This document shows positions 33,290 through 42,495 of a DNA stretch of 64,000 nucleotides, piece after piece. The position numbers and the translations under genes are program-made. Origin of the DNA: AC-32 sp963728765 (GTDB taxonomy: Bacteria > Actinomycetota > Thermoleophilia > Gaiellales > Gaiellaceae); assembly GCA_963728765.1 (NCBI GenBank), contig CAVSKX010000002.1, positions 62,001-126,000 on the forward strand, read 5' to 3'. Each line of letters starts with the position of its first letter. Position 1 is the stretch's first letter. Below the pieces are notes generated by a model. The model did no database searches. It was given only the letters and a program-made list of their open reading frames with translations, and was not told the DNA's origin.

Positions 33290-34042
33290 GTGGTTACGAA
33301 CGGGGTCACCGAGGAGCCGATCAGCTCCGAGCTGGTGCTGGTGGATCAGGCGCTGGGACGCCGCGCACGGGCGGCGCTGCCCGATCCTCCCTGGCTCGTG
33401 CCGGCGCTCGCCGAGCTTCGCGAGCGGCCGCGGGAGGAGCGCGTTCAGGCGCCTGTCGTGGAGCGTGCGGCCCGCCCGCCGGACCGACGTCGCGGGCCGA
33501 GCGCGGGGTCCGTCGTGCTCGTCGTCATCGCTCTCGCGTTCGCCGGGGTCGCGGGGCTCGCCTTCGTCCCGCAGTCGCACGGCCCGTCCTTCGTCAAGGC
33601 GCCCGTCGACCAGGCGGCGCCGGCCGTGCCGGTCCGCCCACCGGCAGTCACGCGCCCAAAGGCCGCGACGAAGCCGAAGCCGAAGCCCACGCCACCGCGG
33701 CAGACGGCGAAGCCGAAAAAGGTGCGACGGGCCCCGGCCACGACGACCCGTGCGAAGCGCCGCGAGTCGAAGCCGGCCGTTGCGCCGAAGCCGCGCACAC
33801 TGACGAGAGCGCAGCGCGTGGTCACCTGGCGCCGCTTTCCCGCGGCCGTCTACTACGCGGTCTACCTCCAGCGGGGCGCGAAGACGCTCTTCCAGACGAG
33901 GACCGTGCGCCCCGGCACCGTGCTGCCCGCACGCCTCGCGCTCAAGCCGGGCACGTACCACGTCGTCGTACGCCCGGCGATCCCGAACGACGCCGGCATC
34001 ATCCTCGGCCCGACGCTCGTCAGGAAGACGGTGAAGCTGTAA
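33290..34042 (+). CDS. Membrane-anchored protein with a Lys/Pro-rich linker and a C-terminal beta domain
   Basis: 250 residues, GTG 33290 with SD GGGAGGAG. About 75 cytoplasmic residues, one membrane helix (about 72-95, SVVLVVIALAFAGVAGLAFV), a long disordered linker rich in Lys, Pro and Ala (KPKPKPTPP, KPKKVRRAP), then about 70 residues that look like a fibronectin-III-type sandwich (VVTWRRFPAAVYYAVYLQRGAKTLFQTRT ... LKPGTYHVVVRP). Probably projects the domain through the cell wall. Its 3' end overlaps the convergent MFS gene by 23 bases. Confidence 0.65.
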   Translation: MVTNGVTEEPISSELVLVDQALGRRARAALPDPPWLVPALAELRERPREERVQAPVVERAARPPDRRRGPSAGSVVLVVIALAFAGVAGLAFVPQSHGPSFVKAPVDQAAPAVPVRPPAVTRPKAATKPKPKPTPPRQTAKPKKVRRAPATTTRAKRRESKPAVAPKPRTLTRAQRVVTWRRFPAAVYYAVYLQRGAKTLFQTRTVRPGTVLPARLALKPGTYHVVVRPAIPNDAGIILGPTLVRKTVKL

Positions 34043-35180
34043 GCACGAGCCTCGACGGCCGGACCGCGAGCCACGCCAGAGCCCACAGGACGGCGATGGC
34101 GACGAAGCCTGCGCGGCCGTGACCGGGTAGCGCGAACGTAAAGCCGACCAGCGGCGCCCCCACCAGGATCAGGAAGGTGGCGCAGCTGTTCACGAATCCG
34201 ACTGCGGCGCCGGGGGCGTCAGGGCGGCGCGCCTGGGCTCCCGCGAAGGCGGCGGCGAACGGGATCCCGGCAGCGAGCCCGAGGAGCGCCGCGCCCGCGA
34301 TGCGCACCGACAGCGGGATGTCGAGGAGCAGGAGAGCCGTTCCTGCCGCGCCCAGCAGCATGCTGACACCGAGCAGTTGCGCCGCCCGCTCCGGCCGGCG
34401 CTGAAGGATCCTGCCGCCGAGCGGCCGGGTCACGATGCCCCCGAGCAGCACCAGGGCGGCGACGGCGCCCGCCAGCCGCCGGCTGTAGCCGTCGTGCTGG
34501 AGCAGCGACACGGCCCAGGTCCCGACGATGACGCTGAGTCCGAACGACGCCGTGTGCGCGGCCGCCAACGGATACAGCCGACGATCGCGGCCGATGTCGA
34601 CGATCGTCGCGAGATCCGGCCGCGGTCGTTCCTCCCCACGGCGACGGTCGCGGGGGGCGAACGGCAGAGCCAGTAGGACGAGGCCGGCGAAGACGAGCGC
34701 CGTGACGTACGGAGCCCGCCAGTCGAGCGACGGCACGGCGAGTGGGACGATCGCCAGCGCGAGACCTCCACCGCCCACACCGGATGCGCCGTAGAGCCCC
34801 TGGGCGTCCGCCGTACCGACCGTCGCGCGCACGTACTCGCTCCCGGCGACGAACCCGATGCCGGTTCCGAAGCCGGCGACGAGCCGGCCGGCGAGACCTC
34901 CGCCGAACCACGGCAGGACGAGCGCAAGCATGTTGCCGGCCACGACGATCGTGAGTGCGACCATCCCCCACGTTCGCGCTCCGCGCTGATCGACAAGCGC
35001 CCCGCCCGGGACCTGCATGACGAGGTGCGTGAAGAACAGCGCGGTCGTCAGGAAGCCGATCGCGCCGAGCCGGACGTCGTAGTGGTCCGCGAGGACGTCC
35101 GCCGCCGGGCCGAGGTTCGCGATGTTGTAACCGGCGGCCGCGCCGAGCGCGACGCCGGCGACAGTGTGGTTTACCCGCAC
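34020..35180 (-). CDS. MFS transporter
   Basis: 386 residues with about twelve hydrophobic helices. The first half starts YNIANLGPAADVLADHYDVRLGAIGFLTTALF and contains an MFS-A-like loop (DQRGARTWGM); the second half has the related LGGRILQRRPERAAQLLG loop. Exporter or importer of an unknown small molecule. It stands 13 bases after the SDR gene on the same strand and so may serve the catabolic island. Confidence 0.85.
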   Translation of the reverse strand: MRVNHTVAGVALGAAAGYNIANLGPAADVLADHYDVRLGAIGFLTTALFFTHLVMQVPGGALVDQRGARTWGMVALTIVVAGNMLALVLPWFGGGLAGRLVAGFGTGIGFVAGSEYVRATVGTADAQGLYGASGVGGGGLALAIVPLAVPSLDWRAPYVTALVFAGLVLLALPFAPRDRRRGEERPRPDLATIVDIGRDRRLYPLAAAHTASFGLSVIVGTWAVSLLQHDGYSRRLAGAVAALVLLGGIVTRPLGGRILQRRPERAAQLLGVSMLLGAAGTALLLLDIPLSVRIAGAALLGLAAGIPFAAAFAGAQARRPDAPGAAVGFVNSCATFLILVGAPLVGFTFALPGHGRAGFVAIAVLWALAWLAVRPSRLVLTASPSS

Positions 35181-35193
35181 ATGCGACCCGGCG

Positions 35194-35895
35194 TCACATG
35201 CACATCCAGCCGCCGTCGACGAAGAGATTGAGGCCGTTGATCGCCTGGTTCTCGAGCAGGAAGCGCCCCGCGTTCACGACCTCCGCCATCGTCACGAGTC
35301 GCCCGATCGGTGTCCGGTCGACGAGCGCCTCGTATCGCTCGGGAGGCATGTCTTTCCACTGCGGGCTGTCGCCGACGATGGCCGGATGGATCGCGTTCAC
35401 GCGTATTGGCGCGAGCTCGATCACAAGGGCGCGCACCAGGGCGGTCACGCCGCCGTTCACAGTCGTGACGGTGGTCGAGCCAGGATACGGCCGGTCGCGC
35501 GCGAGTCCTCCGAAGATGAGGATGCTCGAGTCCGGCCGAAGCAGCGGCGTCAGGGCGTGGACAACCTCCGTGTAGCCCACGAGCTTGAGCGTGACCAGCC
35601 GCAGGGCGGCGTCGATGTCGTACTCGTGCACCGTGTTCACGTCGCGCTCGATCGCTGCGAGGACGAGGTGGTCGACGTGACCGATGTCCGCCAGCCGGGC
35701 CGCGATCGTGTGCGGCTCGGCGAGGTCGAAGCCGATGCCAGCCGTGTTTCCTCCGATCTCGCTCGCGGCGGCGTCCGCCCGGGCCTGGTCCCGACCGGTT
35801 ACGACGACATCGCGGCCGTCGTCGGCGTACGACTGCGCGAGCTGGCGGCCTTGTCCCTGCGTGCCGCCGACGATGACGACGTTGCCTGTGGCCAT
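35194..35895 (-). CDS. Short-chain dehydrogenase/reductase, active-site motif degenerate
   Basis: 233 residues. Nucleotide-binding GGTQGQGRQLAQ at the start and the usual C-terminal INGLNLFVDGGW. The NNAG and catalytic parts depart from the classic pattern: the stretch after IFGG reads LARDRPYPGSTTVTTVNGGV, without a Tyr-x-x-x-Lys. The family of such SDRs lacking the YxxxK motif exists, but the reaction cannot be assigned. SD absent or weak before the ATG at 35895; a terminator lies between it and the amidohydrolase gene. Confidence 0.8.
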   Translation of the reverse strand: MATGNVVIVGGTQGQGRQLAQSYADDGRDVVVTGRDQARADAAASEIGGNTAGIGFDLAEPHTIAARLADIGHVDHLVLAAIERDVNTVHEYDIDAALRLVTLKLVGYTEVVHALTPLLRPDSSILIFGGLARDRPYPGSTTVTTVNGGVTALVRALVIELAPIRVNAIHPAIVGDSPQWKDMPPERYEALVDRTPIGRLVTMAEVVNAGRFLLENQAINGLNLFVDGGWMCM

Positions 35896-35923
35896 TCTCG
35901 TTCTCCTTGTGCGCCGGGGGAGG

Positions 35924-35956
35924 GGGCTCGGCCCGCCGCCAGGACGGGCCGAGCCC
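35924..35956 (-). terminator. Hairpin terminator after the amidohydrolase gene
   Basis: Perfect 12-bp inverted repeat GGGCTCGGCCCG / CGGGCCGAGCCC with a 9-base loop, located between the amidohydrolase stop (35970) and the SDR start (35895). Confidence 0.75.
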
Positions 35957-35969
35957 TGAGGGCTACGCC

Positions 35970-37337
35970 TTAGACCGCGGCCATCGGCTCTGCCGCCCAG
36001 TCAGGCAGCAGCTCGCCCGCGGCCAGGATGTGGTTCCTCGACTCGTCGAGCTTCGCGAAGACGTTGTCGAGGTTCGCGCCGACCAGCTCGCCGTTGCGCT
36101 TGACGGCGCGGCCGGCGACGAACACCGAGTCGACGTTCGAGGTGTCCGAGAAGACGACGATCGTGCCGATCGGGTCGACCATCGGCGCCGTGTTGATCGC
36201 GTTCACCTTCAGCAACACGATGTCCGCCTGCTTGCCCGGAGTGAGCGAGCCGACCCTGTCCTCCAGCCCGATCGACCGCGCGCCGTCGATCGTCGCGAAC
36301 TCGAGCACGTCCCTGTGCGTGATCGTCGGCGCGAACGCGATGTCCGGCGTGTCGGTGAACTCGAGGATCCGGTCGTAGGCGAGCGCCGTCCGCATCTGCG
36401 TGAACATCTCGCCCGGGACGCTGGAGACGACGTCGACGCTGAGCGACGGGCGCACCCCGCGCGCGAGCATCTTCCCCGTCGGCGGCGGGCCGTGCCCCAT
36501 CAGCATCTCGACGTAGGGGGAGATCGACGCCTTGCCGCCGGACTCCGCGATCCAGTCGAGCTCCTCGTCCGTCAGGTCGGTCATGTGGATGTAGCAGACG
36601 TCGGGGCCCATGAGCCCGAGGTCGTGCATGTCCTTTACGGGCTGGTAGTGCAGGTTGTGGAGGCGCATCCCGACGTGGACGCTGATCATGATCCCGAGCT
36701 CGCGGGCGAGCGCCCAGTCGTGCTTCGCCACCTCGGCGTTCACGTTGCCGGGCTGGCGGGCGGCCATGGCAAGGGTGATGAGGCCGTCGTCCGACGAGAA
36801 GTACGTGTCGCGGATCCGCCGGATGTCCTCGGGGTGGTTCAGCTCGCTCAGCATCCACCACTCGCCGCCCGTCGGCATGCCGTTGGCGTAGACGGCGCGG
36901 ATACCGGCATCCTTCAGGCCCTGGATCGCCGCGTCCGAGTGGTCGGGCGTGTTGCTGATGTGCGACCAGTCGAGCAGCGTCGTGACGCCGCCGTTCAGCG
37001 CCTCGAGCGCGCCGGCGTAGTCGCCGATGTACACGTCCTCGGGCCGGTAGTGCCCGCCGACGCTGCCGAGCATGACGGCGAAGTAGTGGTCGAGCGTGCA
37101 GCTCGGGAGGACGCCCCGGACGGGCGTCTGCCACGTGTGCCGGTGGGTGTCGACGAACCCCGGCATGACGATCATGCCCGTTGCGTCGATCTGCTCGGCC
37201 TCTGACACGTCGAGGCCGCGGCCTATCTCCGCGATCTTCCCGTTCTCGACGAGGACGTCGCCGTTCGGGACGTGGCCGACGTCGGGATCCATCGAGACGA
37301 CGAAGCCGTTGCGGATCAAAAGGCGTTCCGAGCTCAT
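35970..37337 (-). CDS. Amidohydrolase of the ATZ/TRZ (TrzA/guanine deaminase-like) family
   Basis: 455 residues from ATG 37337 with SD AAGGAG; a longer in-frame start at 37388 lacks one. N-terminal beta-sandwich half (LLIRNGFVVSMDP), metal site HxH in GFVDTHRHTW, later His in SVHVGMRLH and VCYIHMTDL, and the catalytic Asp in PSLSVDVVSS. C-terminal GSLTPGKQADIVLL is typical. Hydrolyses C-N bonds of a ring or amide (deaminase or dechlorinase family). Divergent from the ABC importer and therefore probably acts on its cargo or a product of it. Confidence 0.88.
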   Translation of the reverse strand: MSSERLLIRNGFVVSMDPDVGHVPNGDVLVENGKIAEIGRGLDVSEAEQIDATGMIVMPGFVDTHRHTWQTPVRGVLPSCTLDHYFAVMLGSVGGHYRPEDVYIGDYAGALEALNGGVTTLLDWSHISNTPDHSDAAIQGLKDAGIRAVYANGMPTGGEWWMLSELNHPEDIRRIRDTYFSSDDGLITLAMAARQPGNVNAEVAKHDWALARELGIMISVHVGMRLHNLHYQPVKDMHDLGLMGPDVCYIHMTDLTDEELDWIAESGGKASISPYVEMLMGHGPPPTGKMLARGVRPSLSVDVVSSVPGEMFTQMRTALAYDRILEFTDTPDIAFAPTITHRDVLEFATIDGARSIGLEDRVGSLTPGKQADIVLLKVNAINTAPMVDPIGTIVVFSDTSNVDSVFVAGRAVKRNGELVGANLDNVFAKLDESRNHILAAGELLPDWAAEPMAAV

Positions 37338-37504
37338 GCCCTCTTCTCCTTGGTTGCGTGACTTTGCGCGGGTCTCACGCCGCCGCATGTCCAGCGAGCA
37401 TAAACGGACGCCGACCGACCAGTCAACGCAGGTGCACAGGCTCCGGGGGGCGTGAAGCAGCGGTAAACGCTACGGCCAATCTGAGGATGGGCGTTCGGTG
37501 ATGG

Positions 37505-37534
37505 TTGACACCTCCGACCGCGCGTGATCAGAAT
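37505..37534 (+). promoter_or_regulatory. Candidate promoter of the ABC importer operon
   Basis: TTGACA (37505-37510) and CAGAAT (37529-37534) with an 18-base spacer, 36 bases before the permease start. The -35 box is perfect; the -10 box matches four of six. Confidence 0.5.
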
Positions 37535-37569
37535 TGGCTCCTGTCAGGGGCTACCCCTCAAAGGAGCGG

Positions 37570-38640
37570 GTGAACGCGCGCGTCGGCACCGAGGGCCCTG
37601 CGCTGCACGCGGGCCGCCGCATGACCTCATTGCTCGCCGACGCACTGGTCGGAGCGCGCTTCCTGTCGGTCTGGATCGCGACCGGCGCGCTTCTCCTGGT
37701 GGCGAAGATCATCGCGCCGGAGGCGTTGCAGAGCACGTCGTGGTCCTTCGTCCTCCCGTACATGACGATCCTCGCCATCGCGGCGCTCGGCCAGATGCTG
37801 GTGATCATGCACGCGGGCATCGACCTCTCGACCCCGGGGGTGATGTTCCTCGGCGGCTACCTGATCGTCGGCGTCGGCCACCACGACAACGGCCGCCTCT
37901 GGATCGCGATCCTCGCCTGCCTGGGCCTCGGCGTGCTGGTAGGCCTGATCAATGGGATCCTCGTCGGGATCCTCCGCCTGAACCCGTTGATCGTGACGCT
38001 CGCGGTCGGCCAGATCGTCCTCGCCGAGGGACTGCGGTACGCCAACGGGCTTGCGGAGGCCGAGGTGCCTTCGAGGCTCTCGTCCTTCGCGCAGAACAGG
38101 CCGCTGGACATCAGCGCCGTCTTCTGGACAGGCGCGGCGATCACCGTCGTGGTCGCGCTGCTGCTCCGCTACACGGCGCCTGGGCGCCGCTTCCAGGCGG
38201 TGGGCGCGAACCCGCGGGCTGCATGGATGGCCGGCGTCCACGTGCGGGCCCATGTCGTCTTCGCCTACGCGGCGGCCGGCACGCTCTACGCGCTCGCGGC
38301 CGTCTTGCTCGCGTCGATCCGGGTCAGCGTCGACCCCGCGTTCGGAGCCGCGTACCTGCTGGCGCCGATCGCCGCGGTCGTGATCGCGGGTGCTTCGCTC
38401 TCCGGCGGGCTGGCGAGCGCGACCTCCACGTGGGTGGCGGCGTTCGGCCTGACCCTGCTGAACCAGGTGCTGCTCATTCGCGGCCTTTCCACAGGAATGC
38501 AATTCGTCGTTTTCGGCGCGGCGATCATCGTCGGAATGCTGATCTCGGGAGACAGGATCGCGTCGCTCCTCGGGCGCCTTCTGCGGCCGCGAGCGGCGCC
38601 GGCACGCATCGCCTCGGGGGTCGAACAGGACACGGGCTGA
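37570..38640 (+). CDS. Ribose/AI-2-type ABC importer, permease A
   Basis: About 356 residues from GTG 37570 (AAGGAG lies only three bases upstream; a TTG at 37534 and the ATG at 37621 are alternatives). Ten or so hydrophobic segments. Core BPD_transp_2 motifs: AALGQMLVIMHAGIDLSTPGVM and GLINGILVGILRLNPLIVTLAVGQIV, and LAPIAAVVIAGASLSGG in the last third. It is encoded apart from its partner permease (41485-42492), from which it differs in sequence, so the channel is a heterodimer, as in LsrCD or RhaPQ systems. Confidence 0.88.
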   Translation: MNARVGTEGPALHAGRRMTSLLADALVGARFLSVWIATGALLLVAKIIAPEALQSTSWSFVLPYMTILAIAALGQMLVIMHAGIDLSTPGVMFLGGYLIVGVGHHDNGRLWIAILACLGLGVLVGLINGILVGILRLNPLIVTLAVGQIVLAEGLRYANGLAEAEVPSRLSSFAQNRPLDISAVFWTGAAITVVVALLLRYTAPGRRFQAVGANPRAAWMAGVHVRAHVVFAYAAAGTLYALAAVLLASIRVSVDPAFGAAYLLAPIAAVVIAGASLSGGLASATSTWVAAFGLTLLNQVLLIRGLSTGMQFVVFGAAIIVGMLISGDRIASLLGRLLRPRAAPARIASGVEQDTG

Positions 38641-38662
38641 AGGAACGAAAGGAGGAAGGACG

Positions 38663-39931
38663 ATGCAGGTACCAAAGGTGAGCGAGGGGAGGCGATGGCG
38701 ACTCGGCGTCGGCGTCACGCTGGTCGTCGTGGCGCTCTTCGTCGTTGCGGCCGCCCTCGGGAGCACCAGCAGCACGAAGTCGGCCGGGTCGACGAAGGCG
38801 AGCACCGCGGGCAAGTACGGCGAGGTCTACAAGGCCAACCCGAAGATCCTCGCGAAGACGCTCTTCGACGCGAAACTCCTGCCGCCTCGTGGGATGGCCC
38901 GCAACATCGCGCTGGCCGCCTACGGCCGGGCGAGCAAGAAGGTCAACTTCAACCTCGCGCTCAAGTGCTGGAAGAACGACGGGTGCAAGACCGGGACGAA
39001 GGGCAAGCTCACGGTCGCCTACATCGAGCCGTTCGGCGAGAACGTCTATCGCCACATCTCGAAGATGGAGTTCATCCTCCAGGCGCTGACGTACAAGTCG
39101 ATCGGGAAGATCATCTACCGGAGCGCCCACTCCGACCTGAACCGGGCACTGGCCGACTTCCGGGCGATGATCGCCCAGCGCGTCGACGCGATCGTCACCT
39201 ACCCGGACTTCGCCGACGCGGAGCTGCCGGTGTTCAGGCAGGCAAAGCATGCGGGCATCCCGGTCGCGACCTACGCCTGGGGCTACGTGACCGGTCCCGG
39301 CCAGAACTACACCACCGTCGTCGGTGAGAACGTCTGCAAGCTCGGCCGGGCGTACGCGAAGGTCATGAACAAGTACGTCAAGTCCGGCGAGATCGCGTTC
39401 ATGGGCGGCTTCCCGGGCAACCCGCTGTCGGCGGGCTGGCAGAAGTGCGAGCGGCCGGCGCTGAACAAGAGCATCAAGGTCGTGGCCAGCGAGCCGACGA
39501 ACTGGGACGCCTCGAAGGTCCAGCAGGTCGTCTCGGGCATCCTCGCCGCGCATCCCAAGATCAAGGGCTGGAGCTACGAGTACGGACTCGGCATGGCCCA
39601 GGGTGCGTTCCAGGCGTACAAGGCGGCCGGCAAGCCGTTCAACGCCGTGCTGACGCTGCGGACGGACGACGTCGGCATGGGCTGCAAGACCCGGGCGCTC
39701 AAGAACCCGAAGCTCAGGGTCTACTACTACACGGCGGGGAACTCGCAGATCCGCGTCGCGCTGACGGCGCTGATGATGAGGCTGAAGGGCGCGAAGATCC
39801 CGCCGAAGATCGTGTTCCCGATCCAGCTGCAGAACGAGGCGAAGCGGACCGAGTGCGTGAAGGGCTACCCGCAGGAGGCCTCCGCCACCTCGCTCGTGCC
39901 GCTGAAGCTGCTGCACCGGATGTACCCCTAG
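38663..39931 (+). CDS. Periplasmic-binding protein, Peripla_BP_4 type
   Basis: 422 residues. An N-terminal helix (about 13-32) without a lipobox Cys anchors or exports it. The binding-protein fold begins near residue 110 (KLTVAYIEPFGENVYRHISKMEFILQAL), with the lobe-hinge stretches VDAIVTYPDFADAELPVFRQAKHAGIPVATY and GKPFNAVLTLRTDDVGMG. An insert of about 50 residues before the core is unusual. Ligand unknown. It stands between the first permease and ATPase genes. Four cysteines (CWKNDGC, NVCK, KCER, and later C residues) may form disulfides. Confidence 0.85.
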   Translation: MQVPKVSEGRRWRLGVGVTLVVVALFVVAAALGSTSSTKSAGSTKASTAGKYGEVYKANPKILAKTLFDAKLLPPRGMARNIALAAYGRASKKVNFNLALKCWKNDGCKTGTKGKLTVAYIEPFGENVYRHISKMEFILQALTYKSIGKIIYRSAHSDLNRALADFRAMIAQRVDAIVTYPDFADAELPVFRQAKHAGIPVATYAWGYVTGPGQNYTTVVGENVCKLGRAYAKVMNKYVKSGEIAFMGGFPGNPLSAGWQKCERPALNKSIKVVASEPTNWDASKVQQVVSGILAAHPKIKGWSYEYGLGMAQGAFQAYKAAGKPFNAVLTLRTDDVGMGCKTRALKNPKLRVYYYTAGNSQIRVALTALMMRLKGAKIPPKIVFPIQLQNEAKRTECVKGYPQEASATSLVPLKLLHRMYP

Positions 39932-39961
39932 GAGGTCGAGCCGCTAGATCCGAAGCAACCG

Positions 39962-41488
39962 ATGTCGACTCCCGGGCCCGAGAGCCCCGTCGTGCTGTCC
40001 CTTAGGGGCGTGTCGAAGGCGTTCGGAGCGGTGCAAGCGCTCCGAGAGGTCACCTTCGACTGCCGTGAAGGCGAGATCCACTGCCTCGTCGGGGAGAACG
40101 GGTCCGGGAAGTCGACGTTGCTGGGAATCGCGAGCGGCTTCCTCTCCCCCGACGGGGGCGAGGTCGAGATCGGCGGCCGTCGGCGCCGGCGCGGGTCTCC
40201 CGCGGAGGCCCGGAGGTTCGGGCTCGGCATCGCGTACCAGACGTACTCACACGTGCTTCCGCTCTCGGTGGCGGAGAACCTCTATCTGGCCGTGCCCGGG
40301 GCGGAACGGCCGGCGTACGGACGGATGGCCAGATGGGCGACGGCGACTGTGGAGGAGTTCGGGCTCGACGTCCCGGTGAAGGCGCCCGTCGGCTCGCTGT
40401 CCCTCGCGCAGCGGCAGCTCCTCGAGGTCGTGAAGTCGCTGCTCGCGAAGCCGAAGGTGCTCCTCCTCGACGAGCCGACGACCGCGCTCGGGCCACAGGA
40501 GGTCGACCAGCTCCACGCGCTCGTGAAGGAACGGAGCAGGGCCCGTGTCGGGATCGTGTACGTGAGTCACCGGCTCCCCGAGGTGCTCGGGATCGCCGAC
40601 CGCATCAGCGTCCTTCGCGACGGCGTCAAGCAAGGGACGTTCGAGGCCGCCGGCCTGACCGAGGAGGCGCTGGTCGCGCACATGATCGGCCGGCCGCTCC
40701 AGCTCGCCTTCCCCGACCGCGACGGCAAGGGCCGCGAGCCCGAGCCGATGCTCGACGTCACCGGGCTTCGCGGCGACCGCTTCGGCCCGATCGACCTCAA
40801 GGTCGAGAAGGGCGAGATCCTCGGCCTGGCCGGCGCGGAAGGCAACGGCCAGGTCCAGTTCCTGCGCGCCCTCGCGGGTGTCGAGCGCCCGGCCGGGAAC
40901 GCATCCTGCGACGGCGCCGAGCTGAACACGAGATCGCCGCTGGCGGCCCTCCGCGCGGGCGTCGTCCTCCTGAGCGGCGATCGCACGAGTGAGTCCCTGT
41001 TCCCGGTCCTGAGTGTCCGCAGCAACACCACGATCCAGGTGCTCCGGTCGCTCGGACGCCTGGGCTTCCTGCGGCGGGGGCGCGAGCGTCGCACGGTCGA
41101 CGAGATGGCACAGCGGCTGCGCATCCGCATGGCGTCGATCGAGCAGCCGGTGCAGTCGCTCTCCGGCGGCAACCAGCAGAAGGTCTCGCTGACCCGCCCG
41201 TTCCTCCGCGGAAGCGTCAACGTGATCCTGGCCGACGAGCCGACTCAGGGCGTCGACGTCGGTGCACGCTTCGACATCTACGAGGCGTTGCGGGCGAAGG
41301 CCGGCGAAGGCGTGGCGCTGATCGTCAAGTCGAGCGACCCGCTCGAGCTCGCCGGGCTGTGCGACCGCGTGGTCGTGATGTCCCGCGGGAGGATCGTCGA
41401 CGAGATCCAGGGGGACGAGCTCGGCGAGCGCCGCATCGTGGAGGCGATCGTCGGCGGGCGCGCTCCGAAGGTGGGAACCGGCGGGTGA
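39962..41488 (+). CDS. Ribose/AI-2-type ABC importer, double-domain ATPase (RbsA/LsrA-like)
   Basis: 508 residues, two fused ABC domains. Domain 1: Walker A GENGSGKSTLL, signature LSLAQRQLLEV, Walker B LLLDEPTTAL. Domain 2: degenerate Walker A (GAEGNGQVQFLRAL), signature LSGGNQQKVSLTRPFL, ILADEPTQGVD. This asymmetry is normal for the family. Powers import through the two permeases encoded on either side. Stop overlaps the next start (GTGA). Confidence 0.93.
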   Translation: MSTPGPESPVVLSLRGVSKAFGAVQALREVTFDCREGEIHCLVGENGSGKSTLLGIASGFLSPDGGEVEIGGRRRRRGSPAEARRFGLGIAYQTYSHVLPLSVAENLYLAVPGAERPAYGRMARWATATVEEFGLDVPVKAPVGSLSLAQRQLLEVVKSLLAKPKVLLLDEPTTALGPQEVDQLHALVKERSRARVGIVYVSHRLPEVLGIADRISVLRDGVKQGTFEAAGLTEEALVAHMIGRPLQLAFPDRDGKGREPEPMLDVTGLRGDRFGPIDLKVEKGEILGLAGAEGNGQVQFLRALAGVERPAGNASCDGAELNTRSPLAALRAGVVLLSGDRTSESLFPVLSVRSNTTIQVLRSLGRLGFLRRGRERRTVDEMAQRLRIRMASIEQPVQSLSGGNQQKVSLTRPFLRGSVNVILADEPTQGVDVGARFDIYEALRAKAGEGVALIVKSSDPLELAGLCDRVVVMSRGRIVDEIQGDELGERRIVEAIVGGRAPKVGTGG

Positions 41489-42492
41489 GATTCCGCGGCT
41501 GGATCCCCCTCGTCCTGCTGGCAGCGCTGATCTTCGGCGTCGGCGCGTTCACGACGGCGCGCCACCGGGACTCGTTCTTGACCGATTTCAACATCAACAA
41601 CCTCCTGCTCGCGACGATGCCGCTCGCGCTCGTCGCGATCGGCCAGACGTTCGCGATGCTCGTCGGAGGCTTCGACGTCTCCGTCGCCGCGGTGGTCACG
41701 ATGTGCGTCGTCACCGCGTCGTTCACGCTCACCCCGGAGAAGTCGGGGTTCGGGCTCTTCCTCGGCTCGCTCGCGATCCTGGGCGTCGGCCTCGCGACGG
41801 GGATCTTCAACGCGACGCTGATCCGCGTCCTCAAGCTTCCGTCGATCATCGCCACGCTCGGCACCCTGAGCATTCTCGAGGGGGCCTCGCTGCTGCTGCG
41901 AGACCATCCCGAGGGCGAGATCAACTTCGACGTCATCGACGCGCTGAGCACGACGCGATTCGGGTTCATGCCGCTCGCGTTCCTCGGTGTCGTCGCGTTC
42001 GTCGTGCTGGCCGACCTGTGGCTCTACCGCACGCGCACGGGAATGGCCGTGCGGTCGGTCGGCCTCGACGAGACCTCCTCGCGCCGGCTCGGGATGTCGA
42101 CCGGGATCATCGTGTTCGTCGCCTTCGTCCTCTGCTCGCTGATGGCGTCGATCGCCGGCTTCTACGAAGCTGCCCAGGTGCAGATCGGCTCGCCGATCAT
42201 CGGCGACTACGCGCTCACGAGCATCGCTGCGGCCGTCCTCGGCGGCGCGAGCCTCGCGGGCGGCCGTGGCTCGTTCGTCGGGACGCTGCTGGCGGCGCTC
42301 TTCCTCTCGCTGATCGACAACGTCCTCCCGCTCTTCCAGCAGCCGACCGAGTACGCGGAGATGACGATCGGCGCGCTGATCCTCCTCGCGCTCCTGCTCT
42401 ACCAGGCGCCCGACCTCGTCGCCCGCCTGCGCACGAGCTGGGGAGGCGTCGGCCGCCTGCGGACGCGCGAGGGCGAAGCACCCGCGGCCTGA
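41485..42492 (+). CDS. Ribose/AI-2-type ABC importer, permease B
   Basis: 335 residues from GTG 41485. Family motifs: LATMPLALVAIGQTFAMLVGGFDVSVAAVV, GIFNATLIRVLKLPSIIATLGTLSI, and YALTSIAAAVLGGASLAGGRGS. About nine to ten helices. Second half of the heterodimeric channel. The gene ends 3 bases before the convergent end of the seven-gene operon. Confidence 0.9.
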   Translation: MRFRGWIPLVLLAALIFGVGAFTTARHRDSFLTDFNINNLLLATMPLALVAIGQTFAMLVGGFDVSVAAVVTMCVVTASFTLTPEKSGFGLFLGSLAILGVGLATGIFNATLIRVLKLPSIIATLGTLSILEGASLLLRDHPEGEINFDVIDALSTTRFGFMPLAFLGVVAFVVLADLWLYRTRTGMAVRSVGLDETSSRRLGMSTGIIVFVAFVLCSLMASIAGFYEAAQVQIGSPIIGDYALTSIAAAVLGGASLAGGRGSFVGTLLAALFLSLIDNVLPLFQQPTEYAEMTIGALILLALLLYQAPDLVARLRTSWGGVGRLRTREGEAPAA

Positions 42493-42495
42493 GCG

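Noticed and set aside
33095..33961. Minus-strand open frame opposite the membrane-anchored protein
   Set aside because: Low-complexity shadow of the Lys/Pro linker.
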